Shown here: piece after piece, positions 7,435 through 15,035 of the stretch
Position numbering within the stretch: the stretch's first letter is position 1
How the letters are laid out: the number at the start of each line of letters is the position of its first letter
From: Lachnospiraceae bacterium
GTDB taxonomy: Bacteria; Bacillota; Clostridia; Lachnospirales; Anaerotignaceae
Reading direction: 5' to 3'
Length of the DNA: 40,227 nt
Assembly: GCA_019422065.1 (NCBI GenBank)
Contig: JAHZEA010000001.1
Span: 120,159-160,385, forward strand
Notes under the pieces: generated by a model
The model's input: only the letters and a program-made list of their open reading frames with translations
Database searches by the model: none
What the model was told of the DNA's origin: nothing
Program-made: the position numbers and the translations under genes

Positions 7435-7464
7435 TAAAAAATACCCTCCGGCTTAAACGGAGGG
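7435..7464 (-). terminator. Terminator/attenuator after the cyclo-ligase gene
   Basis: On the minus strand CCCTCCG-tttaagc-CGGAGGG is followed by TATTTTTT, a 7-bp GC-rich stem plus T-run. The T-run leads directly into the AAAGGTGG ribosome site of the next gene, so read-through would set expression of the small Cys protein and possibly ftsH. Confidence 0.75.
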
Positions 7465-7471
7465 CACAAAA

Positions 7472-8029
7472 TTACATAATACTTCTTTTTTCAGTTAATA
7501 CAGCACTAAGGGGCCTGTCGAAGCTTTCAACAGGTATGCTTTCGGCAAGCTGAATATCAAAGCATACACCAATAGTATTTTTTACATTATACTTTTCGGT
7601 ATATGTGTCATAATATCCGCCGCCATAGCCGCATCTGTTTTTGTTAATGTCAAACATACTTCCCGGCACTATCATAATGGAGTTATCATCTGGAATTACC
7701 TGTTTTTCCGGTCCTTCTTCCGGCTCCATAACGCCTAAAGATGAGCGCTTCATGCCGTTAAAAGATGTAATTTCAACAAAATACATAAACCTGTCTTTTT
7801 TTGCTACAGGCACAGCCACTCTTTTGCCGTCTTTCCACGCAAGATTTATAAAGTCAGTTGTAATTACTTCCGAAGCCATGTCTATATAGCAAAAAACCCA
7901 GTCAGCTTTTTTGTATAAATCCAAAGCTAAAATTTTATCTGTTATAATACGGCTTTTTTCTTCTCTTTCTTCTTTTGACATCTGGCTTCTGCGTTTTAAA
8001 AAAGCCTTACGCATTTCGTTTTTATCCAA
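7472..8029 (-). CDS. fau: 5-formyltetrahydrofolate cyclo-ligase
   Basis: About 185 residues. It converts 5-formyl-THF plus ATP to 5,10-methenyl-THF, returning stored folate to the one-carbon pool. It shows the N-terminal KNEMRKAFLKRRSQMS, a central VPVAKKDR and the ATP/folate-binding signature NRCGYGGGYYD near residue 140. The start is uncertain: TTG at 8029 lies nine bases after GGCGG, a second in-frame TTG at 8035 only three; 8029 is preferred. The zinc-ribbon gene ends just upstream. It links functionally to the folate block at 33.8-39.1 kb. Confidence 0.9.
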   Translation of the reverse strand: MDKNEMRKAFLKRRSQMSKEEREEKSRIITDKILALDLYKKADWVFCYIDMASEVITTDFINLAWKDGKRVAVPVAKKDRFMYFVEITSFNGMKRSSLGVMEPEEGPEKQVIPDDNSIMIVPGSMFDINKNRCGYGGGYYDTYTEKYNVKNTIGVCFDIQLAESIPVESFDRPLSAVLTEKRSIM

Positions 8030-8047
8030 AATCAAACACCGCCTGAT

Positions 8048-8512
8048 TTATCCTGTTATCTGCCTTAGTCCGGCAAAAATAATACCTATAACCAAGTTAA
8101 AAGCGCCTAATATAAAACTTACAATAAGCAATACAATACAAAGCAGGATAAGCTTTAAGCCAAAGCTTTTATACCTTGGATACTGACTTGTTAAAAGTAT
8201 AATGGCTATAACAAAGCCTAAAAATACATTTACAAATGACAGAATTACAAAAAGCACTTTAAGCCATACATTCAAATCTTTTGTAAAATAATTCTCTGCC
8301 TGCCTGAAAAACTGCTCTGCATCGTTCTGGCTGCCGGAGTAATTCTGGGAGCTGCCGGAATTATTATATGTTCTGTTGTCGTCTATTATTTTAGACTCTT
8401 TTTCAACTGCCTCACCCAGTATCTCATCGTTATTAGGTGAAGAAGTATATCCACAACTTGGGCAGTTTCCTCTGCCGTCAAGCTTTCCGCCGCAAAATGG
8501 GCAATAGCTCAT
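8048..8512 (-). CDS. Zinc-ribbon membrane protein of unknown function
   Basis: A 154-residue protein. An N-terminal zinc ribbon YCPFCGGKLDGRGNCPSCGY (two CxxC pairs) is followed by an Asn/Ser/Gln-rich spacer (~30-65), then two hydrophobic segments (~85-107 and ~118-148). This architecture is common in Firmicutes but has no assigned role. ATG at 8512 with CGGAGG eight bases upstream is preferred over the in-frame GTG at 8521. It lies between glnS and the cyclo-ligase gene with gaps of about 20 bases, suggesting one transcript. Confidence 0.8.
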   Translation of the reverse strand: MSYCPFCGGKLDGRGNCPSCGYTSSPNNDEILGEAVEKESKIIDDNRTYNNSGSSQNYSGSQNDAEQFFRQAENYFTKDLNVWLKVLFVILSFVNVFLGFVIAIILLTSQYPRYKSFGLKLILLCIVLLIVSFILGAFNLVIGIIFAGLRQITG

Positions 8513-8536
8513 ATATTTCACCTCCGAAAAAAGGAG

Positions 8537-10210
8537 TTATTTTGCTTTAAAAGAGCTCTTTAAAGGCACAATACGGTTAAATACAAGGGCGCCTTCTTTT
8601 GAGTCCTTGGTGTCAACACAATAGTAACCGTTGCGCATAAACTGGAATTTATCCCCGCCTTTGGCATCTTTAACAGAAGGCTCTACAAGACATTCTTTAA
8701 CTACAAGGCTTTCTGGGTTCATAATCATATCGCCGTCAGGGTCGTCAGGATTATCAAGCATCATATAATCATAAAGTCTTGCTTCTGCCTTAACTGCTGT
8801 ATCGGCATTTACCCAATGAAGTGTACCTTTTACTTTTCTGCCGTCAAAGCCGGAACCACTTCTTGTTTCAGGGTCGTATGTGCAGTGAACGGCTGTTATG
8901 TTGCCGTCGCCGTCTTTATCAATGCCTACACATGTTACAAAGTATGCGCCCTTGAGCCTTACTTCTTTAAGAGGTGCCAAACGGAAGAATTTTTTAACAG
9001 GTACTTCCATAAAGTCTTCTCTCTCAATATAAATTTCCTTTGAAAACGGAACACTTCTTGTGCCAAGGTCCGGATTTTCAGGATTATTTTCCAATTCCAT
9101 AAACTCTACCTGACCTTCCGGATAGTTGTCTATTATAACTTTAAGCGGGTCAAGAACAGCCATAACAACCTTAGCTTTTGCCTTAAGGTCATCTCTTATG
9201 CAGTAGTCAAGAAGTGAGCTGTCTACACGGCTGTTGGCTTTGCTAACGCCTATTTTCTCGCAGAATGTGCGTATAGCCTCAGGAGTATATCCCCTTCTTC
9301 TAAGACCGGAAATTGTCGGCATACGCGGGTCATCCCAGCCGTCAACAAGGCCGTTTTCCACAAGGGCACGGAGCTTTCTTTTACTCATTACAGTATTTGT
9401 CATGCCTAAACGGGCAAACTCTATCTGTCTTGGTTTTGCTTTAAGACCTGAGTTATCAACTACCCAGTCATAAAGCGGTCTGTGGTCCTCAAACTCCATT
9501 GTGCATATAGAATGTGTTATACCCTCTATAGCATCCTCCAAAGGATGTGCAAAGTCATACATAGGGTATATACACCATTTGTCACCTGTTCTGTGGTGTG
9601 ACGCGTGGGCTATACGGTAAATAACCGGGTCACGCATGTTAATGTTAGGAGATGCCATATCTATTTTAGCTCTCAAAGTATGGCTTCCGTCCTCAAACTC
9701 ACCGTTTTTCATTCTTTCAAAAAGGTCAAGGTTTTCCTCAACACTTCTGTCTCTGTAAGGGCTGTTTTTACCCGGCTCGCTTAATGTGCCTCTGTACTGG
9801 CGCATTTCTTCTGCTGAAAGGTCACATACAAAGGCTTTGCCCTCTTTAATGAGCTTAACGGCTACATCGTAAAAAGTATCAAAATATGAAGAAGCAAAAC
9901 GCACGTCACCTTCCCAATTAAAACCAAGCCACTTAACGTCTTCTTCTATAGCCTCTACATATTCATTATCTTCTTTTGTAGGGTTTGTGTCGTCAAAACG
10001 CAGATTGCACTTTCCGCCGTAAAGCTTAGCAAGGCCAAAGTTAAGGCATATGCTTTTAGCGTGGCCTATATGCAGATAGCCGTTAGGCTCTGGCGGGAAA
10101 CGTGTATAAAGCTTATTAAGCTCGCCCTTTAAATCTTCCTGTATATAACTGTGAATAAAATTTCCCGTTGAGCCAAGCTCGCCGGAAACTTCCTTAATAT
10201 CTTCAGACAT
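8537..10210 (-). CDS. glnS: Glutaminyl-tRNA synthetase
   Basis: A 557-residue class I synthetase that charges tRNA-Gln directly with glutamine. The start is ATG at 10210 with TGGAGG nine bases before. The HIGH motif lies in PPEPNGYLHIGH (ends near residue 50) and the KMSKS equivalent is VMSKR (~274-278). The GlnRS-type C-terminal anticodon-binding beta-barrel region (~340-557) is present and length is typical of bacterial GlnRS. Many Firmicutes lack this enzyme and use GatCAB, so its presence is informative about lineage. Confidence 0.96.
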   Translation of the reverse strand: MSEDIKEVSGELGSTGNFIHSYIQEDLKGELNKLYTRFPPEPNGYLHIGHAKSICLNFGLAKLYGGKCNLRFDDTNPTKEDNEYVEAIEEDVKWLGFNWEGDVRFASSYFDTFYDVAVKLIKEGKAFVCDLSAEEMRQYRGTLSEPGKNSPYRDRSVEENLDLFERMKNGEFEDGSHTLRAKIDMASPNINMRDPVIYRIAHASHHRTGDKWCIYPMYDFAHPLEDAIEGITHSICTMEFEDHRPLYDWVVDNSGLKAKPRQIEFARLGMTNTVMSKRKLRALVENGLVDGWDDPRMPTISGLRRRGYTPEAIRTFCEKIGVSKANSRVDSSLLDYCIRDDLKAKAKVVMAVLDPLKVIIDNYPEGQVEFMELENNPENPDLGTRSVPFSKEIYIEREDFMEVPVKKFFRLAPLKEVRLKGAYFVTCVGIDKDGDGNITAVHCTYDPETRSGSGFDGRKVKGTLHWVNADTAVKAEARLYDYMMLDNPDDPDGDMIMNPESLVVKECLVEPSVKDAKGGDKFQFMRNGYYCVDTKDSKEGALVFNRIVPLKSSFKAK

Positions 10211-10286
10211 ATAAATTACCTCCAGTAAGAAATACAAACTTCACCTTAATACATTATTTTACTATATACAAAAAACTTCGTCAAAC

Positions 10287-10349
10287 TCAATTATTCAAGT
10301 TATTTATGTATTCTTTAGAAACAACAACCTTTCCTTCTGAGTCCAACAT
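10287..10349 (-). CDS. Possible 20-residue peptide downstream of the acyltransferase pair
   Basis: ATG at 10349 is preceded by GGAGGCGG at good distance and opens a 20-codon frame (MLDSEGKVVVSKEYINNLNN). It starts about 20 bases after the stop of the SGNH-type gene on the same strand. No family is recognised. It may be a genuine small gene, a remnant, or chance. Confidence 0.35.
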   Translation of the reverse strand: MLDSEGKVVVSKEYINNLNN

Positions 10350-10369
10350 AATTACCGCCTCCATGTGTA

Positions 10370-11440
10370 TTAAAGCATAATATTTTCTTTAAACCACTGA
10401 ATAAAATGACTGTCTACAATTTCAACACCGCTGTGGTTTAAGTGGGCATCATCACGGAAATTCTGGTTTGTAAGCATATCCCTTTTTTCGTTTTCCACAT
10501 TGTAGTCAATGTACGGCACACCGTTTTCAGCCGCCATAGCCGCCACAGCGTTATGCACTAAATCATAATTTTTAATATAGTCCATAGAAACATTGGCAAC
10601 CGGTGCCGTTACAAATATAAGCTGTATGCCTTCATCTTTGCAGAGTTTTACTATTTTTTCGATGTACTTTCTTTGAGTTGAGTCTATTTCAAAATCCTTG
10701 CCGTCAAAATTTCTGAACTGGTTTGTTGTGTCGTATTCCGTTGAAATCATAAGCTGGTTAGAGTATACATATCCCTTTGAGCGGTAGTACTCCTCACCCT
10801 GCTGAACTTCACCCTGTTTTTTGGTTACACCATATTTATTTTCTATATCCTTTTCCATTTGACTGCCTTCATAGGCAAAGTAGCTCTGCTGGTAGCGTAT
10901 AGGCAAAAGATAATATTTAACCTTGTCCGCAAGAGGAAACACATTTTTAATGTACTCGTTTTTTATATCTTCGCTTTTAAGCACTTCAAAAAACGAGTTT
11001 GCCTGCTGCAAATCAAACTTATCATCAAGTACATCCCAGTAAACTTCCATAACCACATATTTAGGGTGCTGGGTTTTAAGTATCTCCTTAAGCTCGTAAT
11101 AAGTTGTATCCGGGTGCTGTAGTGGTGTACCCATTTGAAAGCTGTTTAAGTTAAGGCCACTATCTATTATCTCTGGGTCAAATGTGCAGTAGGAATGTGA
11201 CGAGCCCACAAATACCATGTCAAGGCTGTTTTCCTCAAGAGCGTAAAAATCGTCAAAGCGCTGTTTTGTAAATGCGTTAATTACGTTTTTATCCGCCGCT
11301 GATTTATAGAGCGAACCGAAATAGCAAAACACCGGTACAACTATAATTATAACCGCAAGTATTTTTATAAGACATAAAATATTGTTTTTTCTGACCGCTT
11401 TTCTTCTGTCAGAACTGGAAGTATATGAACTCTCCTGCAT
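10370..11440 (-). CDS. SGNH/AlgX-DltD-like membrane-anchored acyl-transfer partner protein
   Basis: A 356-residue protein with one N-terminal membrane anchor (~22-43) and an extracytoplasmic SGNH-hydrolase-like domain: the first block is VFVGSSHSYCTF (candidate nucleophile Ser81) and the last block DDAHLNHSG supplies the Asp/His pair near 335. Such proteins act with MBOAT membrane acyltransferases to place O-acetyl or other acyl groups on surface polymers. It overlaps the upstream MBOAT gene by 32 bases in another frame, implying translational coupling. The start at 11440 (ATG, GGGGG upstream) lies inside the MBOAT gene. The polymer is unknown. Confidence 0.82.
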   Translation of the reverse strand: MQESSYTSSSDRRKAVRKNNILCLIKILAVIIIVVPVFCYFGSLYKSAADKNVINAFTKQRFDDFYALEENSLDMVFVGSSHSYCTFDPEIIDSGLNLNSFQMGTPLQHPDTTYYELKEILKTQHPKYVVMEVYWDVLDDKFDLQQANSFFEVLKSEDIKNEYIKNVFPLADKVKYYLLPIRYQQSYFAYEGSQMEKDIENKYGVTKKQGEVQQGEEYYRSKGYVYSNQLMISTEYDTTNQFRNFDGKDFEIDSTQRKYIEKIVKLCKDEGIQLIFVTAPVANVSMDYIKNYDLVHNAVAAMAAENGVPYIDYNVENEKRDMLTNQNFRDDAHLNHSGVEIVDSHFIQWFKENIML

Positions 11441-12878
11441 TGTAGAATACCCCCGCTGTTAATATAAATAAAAATATAAATGCGTAATATAAAACTTCTG
11501 CCACAAAGCCTTTTTTGCGTACAAAGCCGCTTATGTCGTGCCCTGCAAGGCCTTCGGAAATAAATAATACCAAAACTGCTATAAACACCACTTTAAGCTC
11601 GTAAAGGCTCATTCCAAGGCTTGTTATCATTTCGTATAAATATTGGGCTGTATTCCATTTTCTGAAATCCCAGAATATATGCGAGAATATATATGACGCA
11701 TCTGATATAGAGTTTGCCCTGAAAAATATAAATGCAAACATTACAAAACCAAATGTTACAAAAGGTGCTAATATAGCTATGGCTTTATCGGCCGGCTTAT
11801 ATGTGCCGTAAAGTTCTTTTATTTTCCTGTATTCCGTTCTTAATATATCCTCAACTACCATATAAATGCCGTGGAGAGCACCCCATATAACAAATGTATA
11901 TGCCGCACCATGCCAAAGACCGCTTACAAGGAATGTAATAAAAAGGTTCCTGTACTTAATAAGCCTTCCTTTGCGGTTGCCGCCAAGTGGTATATAAATA
12001 TAGTCCATAAACCAAGTTGAAAGTGAAATATGCCACCTTCTCCAGTATTCTCTAAGACTCTTTGAGCCGTAAGGCCTGTCAAAGTTTACCATAAGCCTAA
12101 AACCAAGAACTTTTGCGGCGCCTCTTGCAATATCTGAATAACCGCTGAAATCACAGTAAATCTGTATTGTAAACATAAAAGCCGCAAGTATATAATAAAG
12201 GCCGCCATATGACTGAGCATTATTGAATATTGTATTTACACCAATAGCAAGCCTGTCTGCAATAACAACTTTCTTAAAAAATCCAGTTGCCATCATTTCA
12301 AGGCCTATAAGCACATTACGCATTCTGAATTTATTTTTGGTGTTAAACTGCTTTATAAGGTTTTTGCTTCTTTCAATAGGCCCTGCCACAAGCTGAGGGA
12401 AAAAAGTTATAAAAAGCGAAAACTTAACATAGCTTTTAGAAGGTTTAAGCTCTCCCCTGTAAACATCTATTGTATAAGCCGCCGCTTGGAAAGTATAAAA
12501 CGAAATACCCATAGGCAGAACTATATCCGGCGGAGTAATATATAAGCCGCTGTTAAACATAGAAAAAATGCCGTTTATTGTTGTGCAGGCAAAATCCATA
12601 TACTTAAACACAAAAAGCAGGCCGAAATTAATTACCATACACAATAATAGATAAAGCTTTTTCCGCTTAGCATTTTGCGCCGTGTATATCAAATATGCCC
12701 CCACAAAGTTTATAAAAGTAATAAAAACTATTATAACTATAAGCTTAGGATTCCAGCACATATAGAATATATAGCTTCCGGCAAGAAGCATGTATATTCC
12801 CGGTTTATACGGCAGTATGTAGTAAAGACATGCTGTAATTATAAAAAATATAATAAAATTAAGGCTGTTAAAAAGCAT
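11409..12878 (-). CDS. MBOAT family O-acyltransferase (AlgI/DltB-like)
   Basis: A 489-residue polytopic membrane protein with about ten hydrophobic segments. MBOAT signatures are present: PQLVAGPIERSKN (~161-173), YCDFSGYSDIARG (~241-253), REYWRRWHISLSTWF (~276-290) and the catalytic-type His323 in VSGLWHGAAY. It should pass an activated acyl group across the membrane to the SGNH partner encoded downstream. ATG at 12878 follows AGGGAG. The two genes form a compact surface-polymer acylation pair with no polymer synthesis genes nearby. Confidence 0.93.
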   Translation of the reverse strand: MLFNSLNFIIFFIITACLYYILPYKPGIYMLLAGSYIFYMCWNPKLIVIIVFITFINFVGAYLIYTAQNAKRKKLYLLLCMVINFGLLFVFKYMDFACTTINGIFSMFNSGLYITPPDIVLPMGISFYTFQAAAYTIDVYRGELKPSKSYVKFSLFITFFPQLVAGPIERSKNLIKQFNTKNKFRMRNVLIGLEMMATGFFKKVVIADRLAIGVNTIFNNAQSYGGLYYILAAFMFTIQIYCDFSGYSDIARGAAKVLGFRLMVNFDRPYGSKSLREYWRRWHISLSTWFMDYIYIPLGGNRKGRLIKYRNLFITFLVSGLWHGAAYTFVIWGALHGIYMVVEDILRTEYRKIKELYGTYKPADKAIAILAPFVTFGFVMFAFIFFRANSISDASYIFSHIFWDFRKWNTAQYLYEMITSLGMSLYELKVVFIAVLVLFISEGLAGHDISGFVRKKGFVAEVLYYAFIFLFILTAGVFYNAGEFIYFQF

Positions 12879-12972
12879 TTTAGTTCTCCCTAAAAATTTA
12901 TTAACTTGATGATACTATATAAATTGTTGTATTACAATAAAAAAAACGGTACAATGTTAAAGGGTGATATAT

Positions 12973-13437
12973 ATGACTGCTTTAACTGTTGAAAGTATAA
13001 AAGAATTTATGCATCTGCTTTTTAAAAGCAGTGAGTTTAATAACTATCTTGTTCATAAAGCAATGGCAACAACATTTACCACATTTGAAATATCCGGCGA
13101 GCTGAATTCTGATTATTTCAGCGATGATAGCCGGCCTGAGCGCAAATACTGCACATGGGAAGAAATACGGCCTTATGTTTTTTCAGTTATAAAAGGCTCA
13201 AAGCTTCCTAAAAGCATGAAAATAGTTCTGGCGGCGCCTTTAGCTCTAACAGAAAGCCTCAGCAGTAACGCCTCTGTGCTTTTTATAAACATTATTTACG
13301 AAAACGGCGTTTTAAATATAATTACAGGCTCGTCAGTTAAAAGCTTTACACTTGATAAAAGCCATGATTTTATTTGGGACGAATATGTTGAGGAATTTAT
13401 TAAAAACAACGGCATAACTATAAAACAAGATGCATGA
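12973..13437 (+). CDS. DUF5721-like protein
   Basis: A 154-residue soluble protein of unknown function. The N-terminal pattern VESIKEFMHLLFKSSEFNNY...TTFTTFEISGELNSDYF resembles the DUF5721 group of clostridial proteins (recalled, not searched). No catalytic motif is evident. ATG at 12973 lies six bases after AGGGTG and is preferred over an in-frame GTG at 12964 within the ribosome site. It is divergent from the MBOAT gene and convergent with padR. Confidence 0.72.
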   Translation: MTALTVESIKEFMHLLFKSSEFNNYLVHKAMATTFTTFEISGELNSDYFSDDSRPERKYCTWEEIRPYVFSVIKGSKLPKSMKIVLAAPLALTESLSSNASVLFINIIYENGVLNIITGSSVKSFTLDKSHDFIWDEYVEEFIKNNGITIKQDA

Positions 13438-13447
13438 AGCAATTCAG

Positions 13448-13480
13448 CCGCGTTTAAGCACTGATTAAACGCGGTTTTTT
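13448..13480. terminator. Terminator between DUF5721-like and PadR genes
   Basis: CCGCGTTTAA-gcactga-TTAAACGCGG with a run of six T on the plus strand; the PadR stop lies in the T-run on the other strand. Confidence 0.88.
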
Positions 13481-14021
13481 ATTGTCTCTGCCTGCAAAGA
13501 GCAATACATTTTTCAAGCCACTGGCATTGAGCCTTTTCCCTTGATACAGCACCTAAAAACACCATATAATCACAGAACCTTTCTTCATCTTCCGGCGGAG
13601 ACGGCTCAAACTTTTTGGAAATTTCCCCTAACTCCTTTAATCTTTCTTTATGCTGTTTAAGCATATCATTTAAAAGCGATAACCTTTCTTTGGGCTCCAT
13701 AGAGCCCGAAAAATACAGCTGAAGCCTGAATTCATCTTTAGGTATTGTTTTTATTTTCTGCCGCTTGTTCACCCATTTTATAAACTCTTCACGTCCGCTT
13801 TGGGTAATGGAATATACTTTCTTTTCAAGTACATTGCCCGTAATTTCTATTTTATATTCCACAAGCCCGGTTTGGGTTAAGGCCTTAAGCTCGGGATAAA
13901 TCTGGCTGTGCTTAGCATTCCAAAATTCAAAAAGCGTTGTTTCAAACTCCTTTTTAAGCTCATAGCCTGTCATACTTTTTTTATTTAAAAGGCCCAGTAT
14001 AGCATACTTTAATGTTCCCAC
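13479..14021 (-). CDS. PadR-family transcriptional regulator
   Basis: About 180 residues: a winged-helix domain (GTLKYAILGLLNKKSMTGYELKKEF...FWNAKHSQIYPELKALTQTGLV) followed by a C-terminal helical dimerisation part of the PadR/AphA C-terminal type. The start is GTG at 14021, five to six bases after GGGAGGAG; upstream in-frame codons lie within or before that site. A 24-bp inverted repeat of PadR style lies in the divergent promoter of the YczE-like gene, which is the probable target. Confidence 0.9.
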   Translation of the reverse strand: MGTLKYAILGLLNKKSMTGYELKKEFETTLFEFWNAKHSQIYPELKALTQTGLVEYKIEITGNVLEKKVYSITQSGREEFIKWVNKRQKIKTIPKDEFRLQLYFSGSMEPKERLSLLNDMLKQHKERLKELGEISKKFEPSPPEDEERFCDYMVFLGAVSREKAQCQWLEKCIALCRQRQ

Positions 14022-14165
14022 ACTGCTCTCCTCCCAACAAACACATATCAATTTTTACGGGTAAAGTATAGCATAAACTTATTTTTTTAGCCATACAAAA
14101 GGCCATTAATAATTATTAAATTCCTTTAAACACGCCTTCTGCATAAATATATTATATGTATAATT

Positions 14166-14207
14166 AAACATGTAAATATTGACATGTTTTTGTTTTGGTG
14201 ATAGCAT
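14166..14207 (+). promoter_or_regulatory. PadR-type operator overlapping a promoter
   Basis: AAACATGT-aaatattg-ACATGTTT (14166-14189) is an 8-bp perfect inverted repeat containing the ATGT-N8-ACAT core known for PadR sites. Its right half contains a TTGACA -35 element (14179-14184); a weaker -10 (TAGCAT, ~14202-14207) follows 17 bases later. Binding there should block the YczE-like gene. Confidence 0.65.
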
Positions 14208-14261
14208 ATTTAATGCAGTTTTAATTTCGGTAACATTGTTTGGAAAGGGGTATATTTTTAA

Positions 14262-14903
14262 ATGGAAAAAGCAAAACGCTATGTAATTTTTATTATCGGT
14301 CTTTTTATTAACTCTCTTGGTGTAAGCCTTATTACAAAAGCTGATTTAGGCACATCACCCATTTCGTCAATACCTTATGTATTAAGTCTTAATTTTCCTT
14401 TAAGTCTTGGCCAGTTTACAGTTATATTCTCTCTTTTATTAATACTTTTGCAGTTTATAATGTTAAGAAAAAATTTTAACCCGGAGCACCTGCTTCAAAT
14501 ACCGGTTTCTTTTGCTTTCGGTTATTTTATAGATTTATGTATGTCACTTTTAAGTTTTGTTAACCCAGAATTTTACGCCGCTAAAATATTTTATCTGTTA
14601 ATAGGCTGTATAGTTTTAGGCATAGGCGTTTATACCGAGGTTTTAGCCAATGTTGTTATGCTTCCCGGCGAATCATTTGTAAGAGCTGTTGTATATTGTA
14701 TTAAATCGGAGTTTGGTGTTTCAAAGGTAGCATTCGACGTTTCTATGACAGTAATTGCCGCGGCTATATCAATTATTCTTTCCCACTCTTTATACGGTGT
14801 AAGAGAAGGCACAATAGTAGCCGCCATACTTGTAGGCTTTATAGCTAGGCTAATAGGAAAGCACTGCGGCTTTATAAAAGATAAAATTTTTTCAGCGTCT
14901 TAA
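14262..14903 (+). CDS. YczE/YitT-like integral membrane protein
   Basis: A 213-residue protein with about five membrane segments. The N-terminus (KRYVIFIIGLFINSLGVSLI...LGTSPISSIPYVLS) is typical of the COG2364 (YczE) group, thought to be small transporters or regulators; substrate unknown. ATG follows GGAAAGGGG. It is divergent from padR and has an operator-like dyad over its promoter, so drug- or stress-inducible expression is plausible. A terminator stem overlaps its stop codon. Confidence 0.82.
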   Translation: MEKAKRYVIFIIGLFINSLGVSLITKADLGTSPISSIPYVLSLNFPLSLGQFTVIFSLLLILLQFIMLRKNFNPEHLLQIPVSFAFGYFIDLCMSLLSFVNPEFYAAKIFYLLIGCIVLGIGVYTEVLANVVMLPGESFVRAVVYCIKSEFGVSKVAFDVSMTVIAAAISIILSHSLYGVREGTIVAAILVGFIARLIGKHCGFIKDKIFSAS

Positions 14904-14916
14904 AAGGCGCTTTTTT
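14894..14916 (+). terminator. Short terminator overlapping the YczE-like stop codon
   Basis: AGCGTC-ttaaaa-GGCGCT with a T6 run; the TAA stop lies in the loop. Confidence 0.6.
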
Positions 14917-14931
14917 AATATCATAATTTTG

Positions 14932-14958
14932 TTAGCACTCTTTTGCTGTGAGTGCTAA
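14932..14958 (+). promoter_or_regulatory. CIRCE element (HrcA operator) of htpG
   Basis: TTAGCACTC-ttttgctgt-GAGTGCTAA is an exact copy of the CIRCE consensus with its nine-base spacer. It lies just upstream of the candidate htpG promoter. Confidence 0.93.
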
Positions 14959-14965
14959 TTTTTTC

Positions 14966-14993
14966 TTGACTTTTATATCCTTAGTGATAAAAT
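14966..14993 (+). promoter_or_regulatory. Vegetative-type promoter of htpG
   Basis: TTGACT (14966-14971), a 16-base spacer and TAAAAT (14988-14993) form a sigma-A-like promoter about 40 bases upstream of the htpG start. Confidence 0.6.
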
Positions 14994-15035
14994 ATCAGTA
15001 AACAGACTGAAAATATATTGTAGGAGGTAATAAAT

